A DNA stretch of 64,000 nucleotides from positions 1 to 64,000 of the forward strand of contig JAUJOR010000009.1 in the NCBI GenBank assembly GCA_030447525.1. Direction: 5' to 3'. Both the position numbers and the translations under genes were made by a program. The stretch is from Chloroflexota bacterium (GTDB lineage Bacteria > Chloroflexota > UBA11872 > UBA12225). Positions 18,766 through 26,281 of the stretch are shown here, piece by piece (the first letter of the stretch is position 1; each line of letters begins with the position of its first letter). The notes under the pieces were generated by a model. It ran no database searches. It was not told the origin of the DNA and saw only the letters and a list, made by a program, of their open reading frames with translations.

Positions 18766-19941
18766 ATGGCAAGTGTGAAAGGCAAAGTTCTCGTCACCGG
18801 GGGCGCCGGCTTTATCGGCTCCTATATCGTCGAGGAGCTCCTGCGCCGGGGGTACGAAGTCCGGGTGTTCGACTCCCTGGAGCCACAGGTGCACGGTGAG
18901 CTGCAGAAGTCCGGGAGCCCGCCGCCCTATCTGGCCAGGGACGTGGAGTTCATCGTCGGGGACGTCCTCGACCGTGATGCGGTCGTCCGCGCCCTGGAAG
19001 GGGTGGACTACCTGTTGCACCAGGCGGCGCTGGTCGGCGTGCCCCAGAGCATGTACGACATCCGGCGCTACACGGAGATAAACAGCCTCGGCGGGGCAAC
19101 TGTGCTGGACGCGGCTGTGAATACCACCTCCGTGCGCGACCGGCTGCAAAAGATGGTGGTGGCCAGCAGCAAGTCCATCTACGGGGAAGGGGCTTACCGC
19201 TGTGAGGTGCACGGCACGGTGTACCCGCGCTTTCGCCCGCTGGCGCAGCTGCAACGAGGTGACTGGCAGGTGCGCTGCCCGGCAGAGGGGTGCGGCAGGT
19301 CGATCGAGTCCCTACCCACGGCGGAAGACAAGCCGTTGATGCCGGTGAACACCTACGCCATTGGCAAACGGGATCACGAGGAGATGTTCCTGTGCATCGG
19401 GCACGCCTACAACATCCCCGCCGTGGCCTTGCGCTACTGGCAGGTCTATGGCGCGCGGCAGGCCCTCTCCAACCCCTACACCGGCGTGGCCGCCATCTTC
19501 AGCTCGCGCATCCTGGGAGGCAACCCGCCCCCGATCTATGAGGACGGCCGGCAGCTGGTGGACTTCGTCCACGTCACCGACATCGCCCGAGCCAACGCCC
19601 TGGCCCTGGAACGCTCAGAGGCCGACTACGAGGCGATCAACGTCGGGACGGGCGACGCGATGAGCGTTTTCGACGTAGCTGCGACGTTGATTCAGGAGAT
19701 GGGGGCGGACAAACAGGGCATGGAACCCCAGGTCCTGGGCAAGTTCCGCCCCGGGGACACGCGCGATTGCTACCCGGACATCTCCCGCGCCCGCCGGCTG
19801 CTGGGCTACGAGCCGCAGGTCGGCTTCAGGCAAGGCGCCAAGGAGCTGGTGTCCTGGGTGCGCGAGCAGCAGGGGAAAGTAGAGGACCGCTTCGAGCAGG
19901 CGCAGCGTGAGCTGCGTGATCGTGGCCTCGCCGGGGGTTAG
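18766..19941 (+). CDS. NAD-dependent sugar epimerase/dehydratase with Cys-rich insertion (dTDP-rhamnose 4-epimerase-like)
   Basis: A 391-residue extended SDR. The Rossmann motif is VTGGAGFIGSYIVEELL near residues 7-23, the acid motif GDVLD near residue 66, and the catalytic pair is in NTYAIGK (YxxxK) near residue 198. An insertion between strands carries CEVHG and RCPAEGCG, that is C-x2-H and C-x4-C, which may bind zinc. I associate this kind of insertion with dTDP-L-rhamnose 4-epimerase-type enzymes, but the exact substrate is inference. Such enzymes make nucleotide sugars for cell-surface glycans, which fits the membrane proteins upstream. TACACT at 18752 could be a -10, giving a very short leader. 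Confidence 0.85.
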   Translation: MASVKGKVLVTGGAGFIGSYIVEELLRRGYEVRVFDSLEPQVHGELQKSGSPPPYLARDVEFIVGDVLDRDAVVRALEGVDYLLHQAALVGVPQSMYDIRRYTEINSLGGATVLDAAVNTTSVRDRLQKMVVASSKSIYGEGAYRCEVHGTVYPRFRPLAQLQRGDWQVRCPAEGCGRSIESLPTAEDKPLMPVNTYAIGKRDHEEMFLCIGHAYNIPAVALRYWQVYGARQALSNPYTGVAAIFSSRILGGNPPPIYEDGRQLVDFVHVTDIARANALALERSEADYEAINVGTGDAMSVFDVAATLIQEMGADKQGMEPQVLGKFRPGDTRDCYPDISRARRLLGYEPQVGFRQGAKELVSWVREQQGKVEDRFEQAQRELRDRGLAGG

Positions 19942-20291
19942 GCCTCAGGGCCCTGGCCCTTGCTCCCTGCCAGATCGCCGGCCGCCTTGCGGCAGGTGCT
20001 GACCTTCAAGACCGCGTCCCGAGCGCTGTTGCTCAAGCCAGCCCAGCTGCCCCACTCCGGCTGCCCCCGGCGCCGGCCGGCTTCCGCACGGGCCAGCTTA
20101 TTGAGCTCGGTGAGCGCCCGGTGGGCGATGGCGGCCAGGGTGAGGGCCGCCCCCTCGGGACGCTCGGCGGTCCCCACCGCCCGCAGGGCGTCATCCACCT
20201 CTCTGGGCAACGGCCGCTCATAGCCGCCGGCCGGCGCTGCCGGCCCTGACCCCTCTCCGACCGGCCCCTGTGCCGCTCCCGCTTCGCTCAT
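19938..20291 (-). CDS. hypothetical 117-residue protein
   Basis: ATG 20291 is preceded by GGGAGG at 5-7 bases, a good start signal. The product has a Gly/Pro/Ala-rich N-terminus, then a helical segment with DDALRAVGTAERPEGAALTL and AIAHRALTELNKLARAEA. The far end contains WGSWAGLSNSARDAVL. No known family is evident. Its stop overlaps the stop of the convergent epimerase gene by 4 bases. Confidence 0.55.
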   Translation of the reverse strand: MSEAGAAQGPVGEGSGPAAPAGGYERPLPREVDDALRAVGTAERPEGAALTLAAIAHRALTELNKLARAEAGRRRGQPEWGSWAGLSNSARDAVLKVSTCRKAAGDLAGSKGQGPEA

Positions 20292-20348
20292 ATCCCTCCC
20301 ATCCTGGAACTATCCATAGTCGGAACGCGACCGCGAGGCACCCCATGC

Positions 20349-20629
20349 GGTACTGGCTGTGGTGACCAACCCCATCGGACGCGAGGAGGTGCCCCGCCGT
20401 GGGCCAGTTTGCCACATCCGTCATTCCACCGGTGCGCTTCGTCGGGCCTGCGTCGCCTCGGCCTCGCCCAGCCAGGGTAGGCCCCCGTCCGAGGTCAGTC
20501 GGCCCCCGCCGCAGCGCGCCTCCAGCGGCAACGGGGTCAGGCCAGAGAAGCAGGTCGGGGATGTGGCAGACTGAGCCATGGCGGGGCACCTCCTCGGTCG
20601 GGTTGGGTTTGATCACCACAATCGATACC
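20349..20629. repeat. long imperfect inverted repeat with two facing initiation signals
   Basis: Arms 20349-20419 and 20559-20629 are 71 bases each and match at about 55 positions as inverted repeats, with no length change; weaker similarity continues outward to about 20323 and 20655. The best-conserved core is CGAGGAGGTGCCCCGCC. In each arm GAGGAGGTG lies 7 bases before a start codon: GTG 20399 on plus and ATG 20579 on minus, so two short frames face each other. They begin M-G-Q-F-A-T-S and M-A-Q-S-A-T-S. The 139-bp centre is not repeated. No transposase is present. Confidence 0.85.
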
Positions 20630-20668
20630 AGCAGGGGGGCCCCGCCGTCAGGTTCTGTCCAGGCGTGA
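20399..20668 (+). CDS. possible 89-residue peptide from the inverted repeat, opposite strand
   Basis: GTG 20399 lies 7 bases after GAGGAGGTG. The product begins MGQFATSVIPPVRFVGPASP and then runs antisense through the facing frame and the far arm, becoming Arg/Pro/Ser-rich. Only the first part is likely to be meaningful. Listed because its leader and first codons mirror the frame at 20579. Confidence 0.25.
   Translation: MGQFATSVIPPVRFVGPASPRPRPARVGPRPRSVGPRRSAPPAATGSGQRSRSGMWQTEPWRGTSSVGLGLITTIDTSRGAPPSGSVQA
20421..20579 (-). CDS. possible 52-residue peptide from the inverted repeat
   Basis: ATG 20579 lies 7 bases after a near-perfect Shine-Dalgarno GAGGAGGTG. The frame gives a 52-residue product beginning MAQSATSPTC and ending RRSAPVE, containing two Cys. 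It shares its first seven codons and its leader with the frame starting at 20399 on the other strand. No family is recognised. The strong initiation signal, kept in both arms, is the only support. Confidence 0.35.
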   Translation of the reverse strand: MAQSATSPTCFSGLTPLPLEARCGGGRLTSDGGLPWLGEAEATQARRSAPVE

Positions 20669-20704
20669 ATAATCGGTCATGCCCCTGCGGGGCACCAGCG
20701 GGGG

Positions 20705-21043
20705 ATGAAGAGTGGTGCGCTATCTTCACAGGATTCCGCGCTGGTGGATGAGAAGTATGACAGACTCGTCTGGCAAACAATCGCTTATGAGCTCCTCGCG
20801 CTGCTGCTAGATCAAAGCATCACCGTGGAGTCATTTTGCTCACGGTTCGAGCGCGTATTCAACCTCGAGATCGATAAGAATGCTCTCTCAACCTTGGAGT
20901 TAGCGGAGCTCACCAAACTCTTCAACGATGTGGTCTACGACTCGCCGTTTAGTGAAGGCCGTGCGAAGTATCCGGGCTTCCTCGACGAAGCTGCCATCCA
21001 GTCCGCTGCCGAACGTGCCTGGGAGATGCTTCGCGGCTCCTAG
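20705..21043 (+). CDS. colicin-immunity-domain-like small protein
   Basis: A 112-residue acidic, helical protein with noticeably lower GC than its neighbours, a sign of horizontal transfer. The pattern SITVESFCSRFERVF, then LAELTKLFNDVVYDSPF, then a charged region and a final helix AAERAWEML resembles the self-protective colicin-like immunity family (as in ImmD and relatives). Such proteins bind and neutralise a cognate nuclease toxin. The family call is from remembered pattern only. An RHS/YD-repeat scrap, typical of polymorphic toxins, lies 60-130 bases downstream, which supports the reading. No intact toxin is present. Confidence 0.55.
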   Translation: MKSGALSSQDSALVDEKYDRLVWQTIAYELLALLLDQSITVESFCSRFERVFNLEIDKNALSTLELAELTKLFNDVVYDSPFSEGRAKYPGFLDEAAIQSAAERAWEMLRGS

Positions 21044-21097
21044 CGTACATTGACGAAGTGACTTCAACAGGCGGGACGGTAGGGTCATTGCACCAGT

Positions 21098-21340
21098 TTG
21101 GGGGCTCTGCTCTACGGCTACGACGTGGACGGGCTACGCACCAGCAAGACCCTCGGCAGCGCGACCACGCGCTCCGTCTGGGAACGGCCGCGCCGGCCGT
21201 CGCCGATGCCCGTTTCTGGCCGGGCGAGACGGTCCTCAAGAACCACGAGCCGTTTATGGGGAGCCGACAGCAAGCGCGGGAACATCCCCGCGAAGCGTCC
21301 CAGCGGGAACGAGGGCGCCACCACCCGCAACGTGGACTAG
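21098..21340 (+). pseudogene. RHS/YD-repeat toxin remnant
   Basis: One frame encodes LLYGYDVDGLRTSKTLGS followed by ATTRSVWE, close to the YD-repeat signature YDxxGxRT...TRYVWD of RHS proteins. Family likeness is confined to about 21104-21190. After that the frame becomes Arg/Pro-rich and stops at 21340 without a core-domain end. There is no start of an RHS protein upstream, so this is debris from a larger gene. Confidence 0.5.
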
Positions 21341-21653
21341 CGCAGCTTGAAGCCCGCGGCAGGACCTGGGCGGCCGAGTCCCACGCCGGCTTCGTACACA
21401 TCCAGCCCCGCTGGACTCACGGCGGCCGTCACGCTCCTGGCGGCCATTTCCAGGAAGACCCGTGGCTTCGTCCGCCCCCGAAGCGTAGACCCGGCCGACG
21501 TCGATGCAGCGGACGCGCCGCGCTCCGATGTCGGCGCCGGCCTCGGCCCCGTCGAGCGGGAGACCGAGGCGCCCGGCACCCCCCGTCCCGCGGCGCGTGC
21601 CTCGGACGTAGTTACTCAGGAGCGAACTGCTCGGAGAGCGACGTGAGCGCAGG
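21341..21653. other. spacer between RHS remnant and surface-protein gene
   Basis: About 310 bp. Several overlapping open frames exist on both strands, but none shows recognisable protein sequence or a good start. It looks like decayed or non-coding accessory DNA continuing from the RHS remnant. Confidence 0.4.
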
Positions 21654-22928
21654 ATGAAGGATCTCGGTGGGTCGATCTCCCGCGCCGGGCCCGCGCGGTG
21701 GCGCGCCGGGGGAGTGGCGCTGGGGCTGCTCCTGACGCTGGTGACGCACCGAGGGCTCGGCGACGCTGCTGGTGCCGCTGCCGAAGCGGCGCTGCCCACA
21801 CCCTCGCCCTCCGCTTCACCACAGACGACGGCGTCGTCCACGAGCCCGTCCCCGACTCCGGCCCTCCCGCCGAGTCCTACCAGTAGCCCCAGCGCCATCG
21901 GCACCCCCAGCGCCAGCAGTAGCCCCAGCGCCACCGGCACCTCCACGGTAACGGCGACCGTCACGGCCACACCGCCGGCTTCGGTCGCCGGCCCGTCGCC
22001 GGCGTCCACGACCCCACCGAGCTCCAGGCAGGCGCCCACCACCGTCCCTGGCACGAGTTCCACCCCCAGCCCTCCGCCCACCAGCACATCCACCGCCAGC
22101 GCGACGGGGACCATCACCCCGCCGGCTGATCGTACGCCCACCAGCACCACAATCGCGCCACCGAGCGCCACGGCAACCCGAGCTCTGCCCCCTGGCGTCT
22201 CACCTGCGCCCACGGCAACCGCCGGGCCGGTGAGCACGCCGACGGCGCTCGCCGCCCCGCCGGGCGCGATCAGCCTGACGGCGATCACGCCCGGCGTCCT
22301 TTTCAACGACCGCCCGCAGGGCCTGACGCTGACCGGCGCCAACTTCGTGGCCGGGACGGTGGTGGTCGTCGGGGGGCGGCCGCTCCAGGAGGTCGAGGTG
22401 GAGTCTTCCACCGCGCTGACGGCCACGCTTCCGGCGGGCGTGTGCCCCGGCACCTACCCCGTCACGGTGGTCGACCCCCTGGGGCGGGAAGCCTCCGGGG
22501 GGCAGCTCGTCGTGCAGGCCCTCCGCAGCGCCACCCTGGGGGATGCCCCCCCTGCCCCGCCCCTCGACCTCCGCGGGCACCCCAGGACGCTCGTCCGGCC
22601 GCTGCCGCCGGTGCACCTCCAGGACACCACCTGCGACACGGGCGACTGGCGGCTTACGTTCGCCGTCAGCGACCTGACCCACGCGTCCGGCGGGCACCCG
22701 CCGCTCGTGCCACGGGTTCTCCGTGTAGACGGCCCCGGCCTCCCTGGGCGCGTGTCGGTGGCCATCTCGGCCGCCGACGGACGGGGTGCCGCCACGCTCG
22801 TCGTGCCCCGAGCCGCCGGTCGTAGCGGCGCGACGCTGGAGGTGTGGGCCGATCTGGAGGTCCCTGTCGGCGTCCGCGCCGGGGCCTACGCCGGCACGGT
22901 GTCCGTCACCCTCTCGGACGCCCCGTAA
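21654..22928 (+). CDS. secreted surface protein: Ser/Thr/Pro stalk, IPT/TIG-like domain, WxL-like C-terminus
   Basis: 424 residues. A hydrophobic segment VALGLLLTLVTHRGLGDAAG near residues 21-40 is a signal peptide or anchor. Residues ~45-205 are low-complexity Ser/Thr/Pro/Ala, like a wall-spanning stalk. Next comes an IPT/TIG-like immunoglobulin fold (ITPGVLFNDRPQGLTLTGAN ... CPGTYPVTVVDPLG). The last ~110 residues contain DWRLTFAVSDL and end RAGAYAGTVSVTLSDAP. That ending closely resembles the end of the next gene product (RAGTYTGTLTTTIAAAP), so both probably share a WxL-like surface domain. The role is likely adhesive or structural at the cell surface. Confidence 0.7.
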   Translation: MKDLGGSISRAGPARWRAGGVALGLLLTLVTHRGLGDAAGAAAEAALPTPSPSASPQTTASSTSPSPTPALPPSPTSSPSAIGTPSASSSPSATGTSTVTATVTATPPASVAGPSPASTTPPSSRQAPTTVPGTSSTPSPPPTSTSTASATGTITPPADRTPTSTTIAPPSATATRALPPGVSPAPTATAGPVSTPTALAAPPGAISLTAITPGVLFNDRPQGLTLTGANFVAGTVVVVGGRPLQEVEVESSTALTATLPAGVCPGTYPVTVVDPLGREASGGQLVVQALRSATLGDAPPAPPLDLRGHPRTLVRPLPPVHLQDTTCDTGDWRLTFAVSDLTHASGGHPPLVPRVLRVDGPGLPGRVSVAISAADGRGAATLVVPRAAGRSGATLEVWADLEVPVGVRAGAYAGTVSVTLSDAP

Positions 22929-22939
22929 CGTGTGCCTTC

Positions 22940-22972
22940 TTCACATTAGTCCGGCCCGTCGTGCCCTATACT
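22940..22972 (+). promoter_or_regulatory. possible promoter upstream of the small WxL-like gene
   Basis: An AT-richer patch in a GC-rich region contains TTCACA (22940-22945) and TATACT (22967-22972). The -10 is good, but the 21-base spacing is too long for a standard sigma70 promoter. The two hexamers GCTAGC just downstream (22979 and 22996) are palindromic. The leader to the start codon would be about 155 nt. Confidence 0.25.
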
Positions 22973-23135
22973 TAAAGAGCTAGCCGAATATACCGCTAGC
23001 GCGAACCGGGGTCTTCAGCTGCGTCGAGGCCCCCGGGGCGCGACCGATCGGTCACCCACAGCGCGCCCCACAATTCACCCCCACCGTATTGCGGCCGGCG
23101 CCCCGGCGCCGGCCCACCATCTCCAGGAGACAGCG

Positions 23136-23723
23136 ATGTACGCATTTCCCACTACCAAGTTCAACACCCAGATGACCCGCCTGGGCCTCGGCCTCGGCCT
23201 CGTCGCTACGCTCGCCGGCGGGGCGGCCCGTCCGGCCTTCGCCGCCGACACCGTGACGCAGGCCGTCACCGCCGGCGCGCGCACGGCGAGTGTCGCCGAC
23301 ATGACCCTCGCCGCCGTGCCCTATTCGCACAGCGCCCAGACCCAGACCGGGACGATGACCCTGGGGGCCGACGACAGCACCGGCTCCGGCGCCGGCTGGA
23401 ACGTCACCATCCTGTCGTCCGCCTTCGTCTACAGCGGCACCTCCGGGGGCACGAACATCCCGGCGGTCAACTTCTCGCTCGCGTCGGCGGCCGCTCCCCC
23501 CATGACGGCCGGCCAGGCGGTCGACACGGTGGGTGGCCCGAGTGTCCCTACCGTTTCCCCGGTGGGGGCGCTGGACAGCGCTCGCAAGACCGTCCAAGCC
23601 ATGGTCGCCTTTGGCCAGGGTACCTACACCCAGGCCCTAGGCACCAGCCTGAGCATTCCCGCGCAAAGCCGCGCCGGGACGTACACCGGCACGTTGACCA
23701 CCACCATCGCCGCCGCCCCGTAA
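23136..23723 (+). CDS. WxL-like surface domain protein with signal peptide
   Basis: 195 residues. A cleavable signal peptide (GLGLGLVATLAGGAARPAFA, cut after ~36) leads to a single domain. It contains TGSGAGWNVTILSSAF, matching the W-x-[LV] motif region of WxL-type domains, and ends RAGTYTGTLTTTIAAAP. WxL proteins attach non-covalently to peptidoglycan and act with a DUF916-type partner, which is the next gene. ATG 23136 is preceded by CAGGAG at 9 bases. The family is best known in Firmicutes; the assignment here rests on motif, architecture and neighbours. Confidence 0.7.
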   Translation: MYAFPTTKFNTQMTRLGLGLGLVATLAGGAARPAFAADTVTQAVTAGARTASVADMTLAAVPYSHSAQTQTGTMTLGADDSTGSGAGWNVTILSSAFVYSGTSGGTNIPAVNFSLASAAAPPMTAGQAVDTVGGPSVPTVSPVGALDSARKTVQAMVAFGQGTYTQALGTSLSIPAQSRAGTYTGTLTTTIAAAP

Positions 23724-23867
23724 GCCCTGACGGCGACCACCGCACGACCACTCCTGTAGCAGCCACCGGCGCCTGGCGACTTGCCAGGCGCCGGTGACGT
23801 AGAGACCGGCGCGCCCTGCCCTTGCGGAGGCGGCGCCATTCCAGCCACACCACGTCGCCTGGGGGCC

Positions 23868-25196
23868 ATGATGGATCGCGTTGCACGCCCAACCCGTTCG
23901 GCAGTCCGGCTGCTGGCCGCCGTCGTGGCCGTCCTGGTCTTGTTCCGCTGGGCCGCCTGCGCCCCGGACAGGGGGCCGGCGGCGCCAGCGGCGGTACCCA
24001 CCGCGGCGGCGCTGGCGGCGGTACCCACCGCGGCGCCGCCCCCGGTGCCTACCACCGCCATCGAGCCCCTGCTGGACCCTGGGGGCCGAGGTGAGCTCCG
24101 GGCCGTCGTCCCGGCCGGGGCCGCCGCGCCCATCCGCCTGAGCATCACCCCGGTGGGCGTAGAAGGCAGCTACTTCACCCTCACGGCGTCGCCGGGCGAG
24201 CGCCGCCCCCTCACCGTCCAGCTGGGCAACGTCGGGACGAGCACGGTGCGTGCCCGCACCTATCCCGCCGACGCCTACACCATCGTCAACGGGGGCTTCG
24301 ACGCCGCGCTCGCGGGCGAGCCAGCCAGCGGCACGACGACCTGGCTGGACTACCCGGACGAGGTGCTCGGCCTGGCGGCCGGGGCCACCGTCCAGCGTCC
24401 CTTCACCCTAGCCGTGCCCGCCGACGCCACCCCGGGCGAGTACCTGACCAGCCTGGTGATCCAGAACGCCGAGCCGGTAGCGGGCGATGGCGCGACGAGC
24501 GAGCTTAACTTCGCCTTCCGGCAGGTCATCCGCCAGGTCATCGCCGTCTCCATCACCGTCCCCGGGCCGCAGGTGCCCGGGCTGGAGATCGGGGCTGTAA
24601 CCCACCGCACGGTAGCCGGAACGTCCAGCATCGCCGTGGCCGTGAAGAACACCGGGAATGTGCGCTTGAAGCCGGCCGGCGAGTTCGTCCTGCGAGACGA
24701 CGCCGGCAAGGAGGTCAGCCGCTACCCGGTGAGTATGGATTCGTTCTACGCCGGGACTCAGACCTTTATCGAGGTGCCGTTTGCCCAGCGCCTCAACCCG
24801 GGAGTCTACAGCGCCTCGCTCTCCCTGACCGACGCCACCGCCACGGGCGTGGCCGTCTCATCTGATGCCCTTGCGGTCATCGTGCCGACGGCAGCGGCGG
24901 AGACCGGGACGTCCCCTCAGCCCATCGGGACGGTCGCCGTCCCCCAGCCGGCGGCCGTGGATCAGGCGGCACCCACGGGCGCGGCCGCCCACGTGTCGGG
25001 GGCCTGGCCGGCGCACCCCATCGTCTGGGTGCTGGGAGGGACGGCGCTGCTGGTGGTGCTGCTGGGCGCGGGCATCGGGCTCGGGCTGACCATCAGCCGG
25101 CGGTCGCTCCTGGCCAGGGGAGCCGCCGACCACGCCCGGGGGCCCGCCGCCCACCCGTCACGCCGCGACGCTGCGCTCCCCGGACCCAGGCGTTGA
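23868..25196 (+). CDS. DUF916/WxLIP-like wall-interacting protein with C-terminal anchor
   Basis: 442 residues from ATG 23868 (or 23871). An N-terminal helix LLAAVVAVLVLFRWAACAPD looks like a signal peptide with a possible lipobox Cys. Two beta-sandwich domains follow: residues ~95-225 (FTLTASPGERRPLTVQLGNV, AVPADATPGEYLTSLVIQ) and ~240-355 (AVAVKNTGNVRLKPAGEFVL). A single C-terminal membrane helix (VWVLGGTALLVVLLGAGIGL) precedes a basic cytoplasmic tail. This is the layout of DUF916-type proteins that partner WxL domains, and it follows the WxL-like gene by 144 bases. Likely function: holding the surface complex on the membrane. Confidence 0.75.
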   Translation: MMDRVARPTRSAVRLLAAVVAVLVLFRWAACAPDRGPAAPAAVPTAAALAAVPTAAPPPVPTTAIEPLLDPGGRGELRAVVPAGAAAPIRLSITPVGVEGSYFTLTASPGERRPLTVQLGNVGTSTVRARTYPADAYTIVNGGFDAALAGEPASGTTTWLDYPDEVLGLAAGATVQRPFTLAVPADATPGEYLTSLVIQNAEPVAGDGATSELNFAFRQVIRQVIAVSITVPGPQVPGLEIGAVTHRTVAGTSSIAVAVKNTGNVRLKPAGEFVLRDDAGKEVSRYPVSMDSFYAGTQTFIEVPFAQRLNPGVYSASLSLTDATATGVAVSSDALAVIVPTAAAETGTSPQPIGTVAVPQPAAVDQAAPTGAAAHVSGAWPAHPIVWVLGGTALLVVLLGAGIGLGLTISRRSLLARGAADHARGPAAHPSRRDAALPGPRR

Positions 25197-25303
25197 AGAA
25201 CGGCGCGGGCCGCGGGTCCGTACCGCTCCGGGTCGACGGCGGCGGGCGAGACCGGCGCGTTCCGTTATCCTTCTGCCCATCGTCAGCTCCAGGAGTGAGA
25301 CGC

Positions 25304-26092
25304 ATGTGGCGCTCGGCCCGGGTCGCCGTCATCTTTCCCACGTACAACGAGCGAGACTCCATCCACGACGCCATCGACGAGTTCCTCGGCAGTGGCTACG
25401 TCGATGAGGTGGTCGTGGTCAACAACAACGCCACCTCTGGGACAGACGAGGAGGTGCGCCGCACCGGGGCCCGCCTCGTCCACGAGCCACGGCAGGGATA
25501 CGGCCACGCCATCCGGCGGGGGTTCTGTGAGGCCAACGGCGACCTGATCATCGTCGCCGAGCCAGATGGCACCTTCCGCGGTCATGACGTGGTCAAGCTC
25601 CTGGCCTACTCGGACGACTTCGACGTCGTCTACGGCTCCCGGACATACCGGCAGTTCATCTGGACGGGAGCCAACATGGGGTTCTTCCTGCGCTGGGGCA
25701 ACTATGCCGTGGCCAAGCTGATGGAGTTCCTGTTCAACGGCACCAACCTGACGGACGTGGGCTGCACCATGCGCCTGATCAAGCGCTCGGCCCTGGAGCA
25801 GATCGAGCCCGATTTTCGTGTCGGGGGGAGCTTTTTTGGGCCGGAGATGATGCTCCTCTCCCTCCTTTACGGCCAGCCGATGGTGCAGATCCCGGTCAAC
25901 TACACGAAGCGCGTGGGGACGTCCTCAGTCACCGGCGACCCGCTCAAAGCCGTGCAGCTGGGCGTGCGCATGATCTTGCTCATCCTGGAGTATCGCCTGC
26001 GTTCCTTGTTGCCGGGCGTCCACCGCCTGGCAAAGGCCAGTGGCCGGCGGGAGCGCCCGCTGGCTCCTGCCCAGCGGGGCAGTGGGGCATGA
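25304..26092 (+). CDS. family 2 glycosyltransferase (polyprenyl-phosphate sugar synthase-like)
   Basis: 262 residues, GT-A fold. VAVIFPTYNERDSIHDAI is the nucleotide-sugar entry motif, DPDGTF-like ADPDGTF appears as EPDGTFRGHD, and GSRTYR plus a later NYTKRVG site follow. The lack of a large membrane domain fits dolichyl/undecaprenyl-phosphate mannose- or glucose-synthase types, which load a lipid-phosphate with a sugar for GT-C enzymes outside. That would suit the giant membrane proteins upstream; the link is inference. I chose ATG 25304 because CCAGGAG lies 8 bases upstream; GTG 25295 is in frame. Confidence 0.85.
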   Translation: MWRSARVAVIFPTYNERDSIHDAIDEFLGSGYVDEVVVVNNNATSGTDEEVRRTGARLVHEPRQGYGHAIRRGFCEANGDLIIVAEPDGTFRGHDVVKLLAYSDDFDVVYGSRTYRQFIWTGANMGFFLRWGNYAVAKLMEFLFNGTNLTDVGCTMRLIKRSALEQIEPDFRVGGSFFGPEMMLLSLLYGQPMVQIPVNYTKRVGTSSVTGDPLKAVQLGVRMILLILEYRLRSLLPGVHRLAKASGRRERPLAPAQRGSGA

Positions 26093-26281
26093 TGGTGTCC
26101 GCTGCATCATCGATGCCCCGTGAGTTGCGGCAGCTAGAGCTGAACGCCCGTTGAGTGGGGCGGCGCCCCTGGGGTGCGCCTTCGACGGGGTCTCTCGCCC
26201 CGGCCCGGAGCCGGCGGGGAGAGCCGGTGCAGCAGGTGAGCGCGACCACTCAGCCGAACGGCTTCCCCGGCTCCCAGCGGG

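Noticed and set aside
20800..21660. CRISPR or integron-like repeats in the accessory region
   Set aside because: No evenly spaced direct repeats or attC-like sites found here or elsewhere in the window.
21254..22453. 399-codon minus-strand frame, Val/Gly/Ala-rich, opposite the stalked surface protein
   Set aside because: The Ser/Thr/Pro-coding repeats on the plus strand read as Val/Gly/Ala on the minus strand, and the plus-strand product has a signal segment and real domains.
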